Assembly (NCBI GenBank): GCA_050050115.1 | Contig: JASFUX010000109.1 | Span: 1 to 10,889 of the forward strand | Source of the DNA: JASFUX01 sp050050115 | GTDB lineage: Bacteria > Pseudomonadota > Alphaproteobacteria > Caulobacterales > Maricaulaceae | Direction: 5' to 3' | DNA length: 10,889 bases | Part shown: one piece after another, positions 6,502 to 10,889 of the stretch | Layout of the letters: each line of letters opens with the position of its first letter | Numbering within the stretch: the stretch's first letter is position 1 | Program-made: the position numbers and the translations under genes | Notes under the pieces: generated by a model | The model's database searches: none | What the model was told of the DNA's origin: nothing | Seen by the model: the letters and a program-made list of their open reading frames with translations, nothing else

Positions 6502-7551
6502 CTAGGAGTCTTCCCCACCCTCGAACAGATCCGCGTCCCGGCCTGTACGTTTGGGCGCGGTGAGCCCCAGGTGCTCATAGGCGCGCGCGGTGGCGACCCG
6601 GCCGCGCGGAGTGCGCATCAGAAAACCCTGCTGGATCAGGAACGGCTCGACCACCTCTTCGAGCGCGTCGCGCGCTTCGGCGAGAGCGGCGGCCAGGGTG
6701 TCGAGACCGACCGGGCCACCTTCGAAAGTGTTCACCAGAGCGTGCAGGAAGCGCCGGTCCTGCGCGTCGAGGCCCAGGCTGTCGACCTCGAGACGGCTCA
6801 ATGCTGCGTCGGCGACGGGTCGATCGATCGTGCTTGCGCCATCGGCTTCAGCAAAGTCGCGCACGCGACGCAAGAGGCGGCCGGCGACGCGCGGGGTGCC
6901 GCGGGCCCGCCGCGCGATCTCCGCTGCGCCGTCGTCCGTCATCGGCGCCTTGAGCTTGCTCGCAGCGCGGCTGACGATGCGGATCAGCTCAGGCTCGTCG
7001 TAGAACTCCAGCCGCACCGGCACGCCGAAGCGGTCGCGCAGCGGCGTCGCCAGCAGCCCAGCACGCGTCGTCGCGCCGACCAGCGTGAAAGGGTTGAGAT
7101 CGATCTTGATCGTCCGCGCCGCAGGGCCCTCGCCGATGATCAAGTCGAGCTCATAGTCCTCGAGCGCCGGATAAAGAACTTCTTCGACGACCGGATTCAG
7201 CCGGTGGATCTCGTCGATGAACAGGACGTCGCGCGGTTCGAGGTTGGTCAGGATCGCGGCGAGGTCGCCTGGCTTGGTCAGGATCGGCGCGGCGGTCGAG
7301 CGGAAGTTCACGCCCAACTCGCGCGAGATGATGTGCGCCAGCGTCGTCTTGCCCAGCCCCGGCGGGCCGGAGATAAGAACGTGATCGAGCGCTTCTTCGC
7401 GCCCGCGGGCCGCTTCGACGAACACTTTCAGGTTCTCGACCGCGCTGGTCTGGCCGACGAAGTCGTTGAAGTTCAGTGGGCGGAGCGCTCGGTCGCGCGC
7501 GTCGCCAGCTTGCGGTTCTGAGGAGACGAGGCGGTCAGCTTCGGCGCTCAC
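6502..7551 (-). CDS. ruvB: Holliday junction branch migration ATPase RuvB
   Basis: 349 residues, the usual length. RuvB forms hexameric rings on either side of a RuvA-bound Holliday junction and drives branch migration with ATP. Visible features: the RuvB N-terminal motif LRPLNFNDFVGQ (23-34), Walker A GPPGLGKTT (62-70), Walker B LFIDEIHRL (110-118), sensor 1 GATTRAG (159-165), the arginine-finger segment LRDRFG (171-176), sensor 2 GTPRVAGRLLRRVRDFA, and the C-terminal winged-helix domain ending in RTPRGRVATARAYEHLG. The start is GTG, overlapping the ruvA stop in a GTGA arrangement, with AAGGAG (7565-7560) eight bases upstream inside ruvA; translational coupling is likely. Last gene of the ruvC-ruvA-ruvB order. 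The usual alphaproteobacterial neighbours downstream (ybgC, tolQR) are not here. Confidence 0.98.
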   Translation of the reverse strand: MSAEADRLVSSEPQAGDARDRALRPLNFNDFVGQTSAVENLKVFVEAARGREEALDHVLISGPPGLGKTTLAHIISRELGVNFRSTAAPILTKPGDLAAILTNLEPRDVLFIDEIHRLNPVVEEVLYPALEDYELDLIIGEGPAARTIKIDLNPFTLVGATTRAGLLATPLRDRFGVPVRLEFYDEPELIRIVSRAASKLKAPMTDDGAAEIARRARGTPRVAGRLLRRVRDFAEADGASTIDRPVADAALSRLEVDSLGLDAQDRRFLHALVNTFEGGPVGLDTLAAALAEARDALEEVVEPFLIQQGFLMRTPRGRVATARAYEHLGLTAPKRTGRDADLFEGGEDS

Positions 7552-8201
7552 CGGCCCATCTCCTTCAAGGCGGCCTTGACCAGCGCGTCGACGCCGGGCG
7601 CGTCGTCAAAGCCCGAGCGCGCAGACGCGACGGCGGCGCGCACGTCGAACTCGTTCAATCCCAAGTTCACCAGCGCCGAGACCGCATCGGCGCGCAGTCG
7701 CGCTTCGCCGTCGCCCGCGGGCGCGCCGCCCCCGCCAGCCGCCGCGACAGCGACCGCTGCGACGCTCGGCCGGGCCGAAGCGCCGCCAAAACGCGTCGGC
7801 GGCGCGGGCTTGTCCTTCAGTTCCGTGACGATCCGCGAGGCGAGCCGCGGACCGACCCCGTTGGCGCGCGCAAACGATGACGCGTCTTCGAGCGCGGCGG
7901 CGTTCATAATGTCGGGCGGGCTCATCACGTCGAGGATCGCCAAGGCGACCTTCGCGCCGACGCCCTGGATCACCTGCAGGCGGACGAACCATGCGCGCTC
8001 TTCCTCCGACAGGAAGCCGAACAGCTTGATGTGGTCCTCGCGCACATGGGTCTCGACGAAGATCGAAACCTCCTGGCCGGGGGCCGGGATGCGCTGGAGC
8101 GTCCGCGCGCCGCAGGCGACGAGGTAGCCGACGCCGTGGACATCGATCACCGCCTCTTCCGCGCCGACGCAGTCGACCAAGCCTTTGAGTTTGCCGATCA
8201 T
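7548..8201 (-). CDS. ruvA: Holliday junction DNA-binding protein RuvA
   Basis: 217 residues, starting MIGKLKG as RuvA proteins do. It binds the four-way junction as a tetramer and recruits RuvB. Domain I (1-63) ends in VREDHIKLFGF; Glu55 and Asp56 are the acidic-pin residues at the same positions as in Escherichia coli. Domain II (about 64-133) contains two helix-hairpin-helix motifs, VIQGVGAKVALAIL (77-90) and ANGVGPRLASRIV (113-125). A flexible Ala/Gly/Pro-rich hinge (about 133-167) follows, somewhat longer than in E. coli. Domain III (168-217), which contacts RuvB, begins RLRADAVSALVNLGLNE. GAGG five bases before the ATG is the ribosome binding site. The gene is 37 bases downstream of ruvC and overlaps ruvB by four bases. 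Confidence 0.98.
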   Translation of the reverse strand: MIGKLKGLVDCVGAEEAVIDVHGVGYLVACGARTLQRIPAPGQEVSIFVETHVREDHIKLFGFLSEEERAWFVRLQVIQGVGAKVALAILDVMSPPDIMNAAALEDASSFARANGVGPRLASRIVTELKDKPAPPTRFGGASARPSVAAVAVAAAGGGGAPAGDGEARLRADAVSALVNLGLNEFDVRAAVASARSGFDDAPGVDALVKAALKEMGR

Positions 8202-8238
8202 GGCGTCCTCACTAGAACGATTCCGTCGGGCGCGAGCC

Positions 8239-8730
8239 TCAAGCGCCCAAGGCGATGCGGGATTGCGTGCTCGCGTGATGGGCGTGGCAGATCGCCACCG
8301 CCAGGGCGTCGGCCGCGTCGGCGCTCGCGCCGCAGCCGGGCAGCAGCATGCGCACCATCACCTCAACCTGCTCCTTGTCCGCTCCGCCCTTGCCGGTGAC
8401 GGCCTGCTTGACCAGCCGCGGCGCATATTCGGCGACCGACAGCCCCGCGTGGGCCGACGCCAACATGGCCGCGGCGCGGGCGTGCCCGAGCTTCAGCGCC
8501 GAGCCAGCGTTGTTGGAGACGAAGCTGTCCTCGATGGCGGCCTGGTCAGGGCGGTGCGCCTTCACCACCTCGCGCACGCCCTCGTAAAGCGCAGCGAGAC
8601 GCTCGGACAGCGGCGCGTTCGTCGGCGGAGTGACGACGCCGCATTCAACAAAGCCGGCATGGCCGGCGCGATGATCCACCACGCCCCAGCCGCAACGTCT
8701 GAGGCCTGGGTCGATGCCGAGAATGCGCAT
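8239..8730 (-). CDS. ruvC: Crossover junction endodeoxyribonuclease RuvC
   Basis: 163 residues of an RNase H-fold resolvase that cuts Holliday junctions symmetrically as a dimer with Mg2+. All four acidic catalytic residues are in place: Asp7 in RILGIDPGL, Glu67 in AAIEDSF, and Asp138 and Asp141 in SADAADALAVAICH. The VKQAVTGKGGADKEQV block (107-122), with its conserved lysines and glycines, is also present. AGGG (8740-8737), six bases before the ATG, is the ribosome binding site; an ATG at 8743 is out of frame. First gene of the ruvC-ruvA-ruvB operon. The yebC gene often found upstream is missing; an EF-hand lipoprotein gene takes its place. No GTTC-N7-GTTC LexA site of the alphaproteobacterial type is seen in the 83-base gap upstream, but a CtrA-like box is. 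Confidence 0.98.
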   Translation of the reverse strand: MRILGIDPGLRRCGWGVVDHRAGHAGFVECGVVTPPTNAPLSERLAALYEGVREVVKAHRPDQAAIEDSFVSNNAGSALKLGHARAAAMLASAHAGLSVAEYAPRLVKQAVTGKGGADKEQVEVMVRMLLPGCGASADAADALAVAICHAHHASTQSRIALGA

Positions 8731-8776
8731 GGGCCGCCCTCATGTTCGCGCTTCGTACACGTTTGCGCCGCGGAGG

Positions 8777-8792
8777 GTTAACGAGGTCTTAA
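8777..8792 (-). promoter_or_regulatory. CtrA-type binding site upstream of ruvC
   Basis: On the minus strand the bases read TTAA-GACCTCG-TTAAC, an exact match to the full CtrA consensus TTAA-N7-TTAAC. It lies in the only gap of the operon's upstream region, 46 bases before the ruvC start. CtrA sites often overlap the -35 region; 17 bases further down is a weak -10-like TGTACG (8759-8754), which would give a leader of about 16 bases containing the ruvC ribosome binding site. The site match is seen directly; binding and the direction of control are inferred. Confidence 0.6.
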
Positions 8793-8813
8793 ATCTCTCT
8801 GCCGGCCGGTGGA

Positions 8814-9392
8814 CTATTCGGCGGCGGTCGAGCGCGGCGGCGGCGCGCCGCCTTCGCCTCCGGGGCGAGCTTGTCCGCCGCCCCGCTGCATCACCGGCTC
8901 GATGAAGCGCACCAACTCGGAGCGTTCGAGGATCTCGTTCTCGTCGGCGTCGAGGCGCGCGAACTCTTCCGAGAGGGTCTGGACGAACTCGGCGCGGGAC
9001 ACCGCAGAGTCGACGTTGACGTCGAAGGCCACCCGGCCGGGAATGGCGGACTCCGAGCCCATGACCAAGCGCGCCCAGTCGGCAAACTCGAAAGCGCTGG
9101 TCGCGCCGTCGCCGTCCGCGTCCGCATCGCGCCAGGACGCCTCGACGCCGGCTGCAAGCTCGTCGCGAGTAACGCGCCGGTCGCCGTCGAGGTCGAAGTC
9201 GGTCATCAGAAGCGCGATCGGCCGGACGATGTAGCCCGACACGCCGCCCTGTCCGCCCCCAGGGCCGCCGAAGTCGCCGCCGGGTCCGCCGCCAGGACCT
9301 CCGCGCCGCGGCGGGCCGCCGGACGCGCAGGCCGCGATTGCGAGGAGGCATGCCAGCGCAAGCACCGCGCGCGTTCGATGGGATCCGATCAT
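8814..9392 (-). CDS. EF-hand calcium-binding lipoprotein with glycine-rich linker
   Basis: 192 residues from the ATG at 9392. The N-terminus is a lipoprotein signal: basic MIGSHRTR, hydrophobic VLALACLLAIA and lipobox IAAC with Cys22. No Asp follows the cysteine, so transfer to the outer membrane is expected under the +2 rule. A Gly/Pro/Arg-rich linker (about 25-51) precedes four EF-hand loops with the D-x-D/N-x-D/N...E pattern: 67-78 (DLDGDRRVTRDE), 91-102 (DADGDGATSAFE), 124-135 (DVNVDSAVSRAE) and 148-159 (DADENEILERSE). The first has Arg rather than Gly at loop position 6. Calcium binding is likely; partner and role are unknown. The longer frame from 9434 adds 14 residues without a ribosome binding site and is rejected. 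It lies 83 bases upstream of ruvC and downstream of the hybrid kinase gene, with an inverted repeat between. Confidence 0.85.
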   Translation of the reverse strand: MIGSHRTRAVLALACLLAIAACASGGPPRRGGPGGGPGGDFGGPGGGQGGVSGYIVRPIALLMTDFDLDGDRRVTRDELAAGVEASWRDADADGDGATSAFEFADWARLVMGSESAIPGRVAFDVNVDSAVSRAEFVQTLSEEFARLDADENEILERSELVRFIEPVMQRGGGQARPGGEGGAPPPRSTAAE

Positions 9393-9400
9393 GTGAGGCG

Positions 9401-9405
9401 CTCCC
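9401..9405 (-). promoter_or_regulatory. Ribosome binding site that sets the start of the EF-hand lipoprotein
   Basis: GGGAG on the minus strand lies eight bases before the ATG at 9392. Together with the lipoprotein signal that begins at that ATG, it decides the start over the in-frame ATG at 9434. Confidence 0.75.
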
Positions 9406-9428
9406 TCGTTTCGACACCCCCCATAGCC

Positions 9429-9476
9429 CATCAACGCGCCGCGCGCACGAACCCGTCGCCGGGCGGCGCGTTGATG
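9429..9476. repeat. Perfect 14-bp inverted repeat between hybrid kinase and lipoprotein genes
   Basis: CATCAACGCGCCGC (9429-9442) is the exact reverse complement of 9463-9476, with a 20-base spacer. On the minus strand it follows the kinase stop codon by 27 bases and precedes the lipoprotein ATG by 36 bases. There is no T-run after it on either strand, so it is either a stem that ends or protects the kinase mRNA, or an operator-like element for the lipoprotein gene. No copy was noticed elsewhere in the window. Confidence 0.65.
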
Positions 9477-9503
9477 CAGGCAAGGGCTCGATAAGGCGGC
9501 CGG

Positions 9504-10889
9504 CTAAGCGGCCGTCGTCGGGTGGAGATCGCTCAGCTGCATTTTGTCCTCGCGCAGCATCCGGTCGAGGGTTTCGTGCAAAGTGCGGATGTCGATCGGC
9601 TTGGCGAGGAAGCCGTCCATGCCCGAAGCGACGCACTGGCGACGCACCAGATCCTGAACGCTGGCGCTCACGGCGATGATCGGCGTGCGGGCGTTCGGAC
9701 CGCTCGAGGCGCGGATCCGGCGCGTGACCTCCCAGCCGTCGAGGCCGGGCATGTGAATGTCCATGAAGATCACGTCATAGGCGCGCTGCTCGAGGAGCTC
9801 CAGCGCCTCCTCGCCTTCTTCGGCAAAGGTGATGTCTTCGGCGTACTTGTAGAGCGCCGCGCCGATGACGCGCCGGTTGAGCTCGAGGTCCTCGACCACG
9901 CAGATCGACATGTCGGCGATGCGCGGGACCTCGGCGAGCTGAACGTCTTCGACGTCGGGTTCGTTCCGCGCAGCCGCGGCGCCGTTCGACGCCCCGAACA
10001 GCGGCGCGCCGTCCTCGCCCGCAGCGGCGAGAGGGTCGTCTTGAGACGGACGAGCGAACAGCAGCTCGTCGGCATGGGAGTCGGACGCCGCCTCGGCGCG
10101 CGCCGCCGGAGCAACCTCTTCGAAGTCGAACGCATCCGCCGCGTCGGAAGCATCAACGTCTTCCAGAGCGACGTCCGCAGGCTCAAGGCCTGTGACGTCC
10201 TCGAACTCGAGATCGAAATCGATCGTCGCGGCCGGCTCGGTGCGCGCGGGCTCGGCTCGCGGGGATTCGGCGGCGGTCGCTTCGGCCACGGGTTGGGCGG
10301 GCTCTGTCTGCGGTCGCGGCGCGGCAGCGGAGCCAGCCTCGGCGACCAACTTCGAATTTACGGCGCGCGGCGCTTCGAGGGCGGGCTGGGGCGCGGGTTT
10401 GGCGCGCCGGTCCTCGCGCGCCTCTTCGCGCGGCGCGATGATCGCAGAGGCCGGCGCCGCGCGCGCTTCGACCAGCGCCGCCGGCGCCCAGTCGAGCACT
10501 TGCGCGCGCATCGTGAAATCAAAACGCGAGCCCTTCCCCGGCGCCGACTTCACCGTGACGTCGCCGTTCATCATCTGCGCAAGGCGCCGTGCGATGGCGA
10601 GGCCGAGACCGGTCCCTCCGTGCCGTCGCGTCAACGAGGCGTCGACCTGCTCGAACTCGACGAACAGCTTTTCGATATCGGACGCCGAGATTCCGCAGCC
10701 CGTGTCGAGGATCGAGAAGCGAATGAGCGCCTGCTCGTCGTCGATCCGCTTGGCGTCGACGCTCAGCTTGATCGCGCCTTCGTCGGTGAACTTCACCGCA
10801 TTCGACATGAGGTTGTAGAGCACCTGCCGCATGCGGACCGGATCGCCGACGATCACGGAGGGCGCGCGCGGGCTGATGCGCGCTTCAAA
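9504..10889 (-). CDS. Hybrid sensor histidine kinase/response regulator (N-terminal part outside window)
   Basis: The frame is open to the right edge, so only the last 461 residues are visible; the GTG at 10856 is internal. The visible part starts within the ATPase domain: N box around VLYNLMSNAVKFT (23-35), G1 box DTGCGIS (62-68), the EKLFVEFEQVD segment (73-83) and G2 box GGTGLGLAIARRL (91-103). The phosphoacceptor histidine and the sensor lie outside the window. An unusually long linker (about 133-324) of low complexity, rich in Ala, Pro, Glu and Asp, leads to a receiver domain (about 325-450) with acid pair Glu333-Asp334, phosphoacceptor Asp377 in VIFMDIHMPGLDG, Ser408 and Lys430 in FLAKPI. 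An intramolecular phosphorelay is expected, with the final output elsewhere. No DNA-binding or histidine-phosphotransfer domain follows. The signal it senses cannot be told. Confidence 0.93.
   Translation of the reverse strand, partial: FEARISPRAPSVIVGDPVRMRQVLYNLMSNAVKFTDEGAIKLSVDAKRIDDEQALIRFSILDTGCGISASDIEKLFVEFEQVDASLTRRHGGTGLGLAIARRLAQMMNGDVTVKSAPGKGSRFDFTMRAQVLDWAPAALVEARAAPASAIIAPREEAREDRRAKPAPQPALEAPRAVNSKLVAEAGSAAAPRPQTEPAQPVAEATAAESPRAEPARTEPAATIDFDLEFEDVTGLEPADVALEDVDASDAADAFDFEEVAPAARAEAASDSHADELLFARPSQDDPLAAAGEDGAPLFGASNGAAAARNEPDVEDVQLAEVPRIADMSICVVEDLELNRRVIGAALYKYAEDITFAEEGEEALELLEQRAYDVIFMDIHMPGLDGWEVTRRIRASSGPNARTPIIAVSASVQDLVRRQCVASGMDGFLAKPIDIRTLHETLDRMLREDKMQLSDLHPTTAA

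Noticed and set aside
5992..7521. 509-codon open frame on the plus strand
   Set aside because: It is antisense to the phosphodiesterase and ruvB genes, both recognised by complete motif sets. The translation shows no domain and a composition typical of antisense frames in high-GC DNA.
8731..8813. LexA (SOS) box upstream of ruvC
   Set aside because: I looked for GTTC-N7-GTTC on both strands and found none; only isolated GAAC and GTTA fragments with the wrong spacing.
1..10889. CRISPR array, insertion sequence, toxin-antitoxin pair or phage module
   Set aside because: No regularly spaced repeats, transposase motifs, terminal inverted repeats with target duplications, or known small toxin/antitoxin motifs were seen.

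Overview
This window is a stretch of high-GC chromosome, most likely from an alphaproteobacterium of the Caulobacterales/Hyphomonadales type. That placement rests on the ruvC-ruvA-ruvB order, the style of the gene products, several GANTC sites, and a perfect TTAA-N7-TTAAC site (the CtrA consensus) upstream of ruvC. It is an inference, because the window holds no rRNA or other decisive marker. Nothing points to a phage, plasmid, CRISPR array or insertion sequence. Genes are densely packed and no gene-free stretch exceeds about 120 bases.

Layout from left to right. (1) Positions 1-952, plus strand: the C-terminal part of a penicillin-binding-protein/class C beta-lactamase-like serine hydrolase, cut by the left edge. 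(2) 953-1536: a 16-bp-stem palindrome, an unrecognised 135-residue gene on the minus strand with clearly lower GC than its surroundings, and a second, related imperfect palindrome. (3) 1537-3957: two divergent crotonase-fold genes, the plus-strand one followed by a multi-pass membrane protein of unknown role. (4) 3971-5455: pdxH on minus, divergent from a compact J-domain protein on plus. (5) 5452-6426: a membrane-anchored glycerophosphodiester phosphodiesterase on minus, sharing its stop-codon bases with the J-domain gene. (6) 6502-8730: the minus-strand ruvC-ruvA-ruvB operon for Holliday-junction branch migration and resolution, preceded by the CtrA-like box. (7) 8814-9392: a four-EF-hand lipoprotein on minus. 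(8) 9504 to the right edge: the C-terminal part of a hybrid histidine kinase with a long acidic, alanine-rich linker before its receiver domain.

Most of these genes are housekeeping or ordinary accessory functions: acyl-CoA metabolism, PLP salvage, protein folding, phospholipid-headgroup breakdown, recombination and signalling. I see no obvious undescribed multi-gene system. The points most worth a second look are the CtrA-like site in front of ruvCAB, the low-GC orphan gene bracketed by related palindromes, the crotonase pair that lacks both standard hydratase glutamates, and the J-domain protein lacking both G/F and zinc-finger regions.
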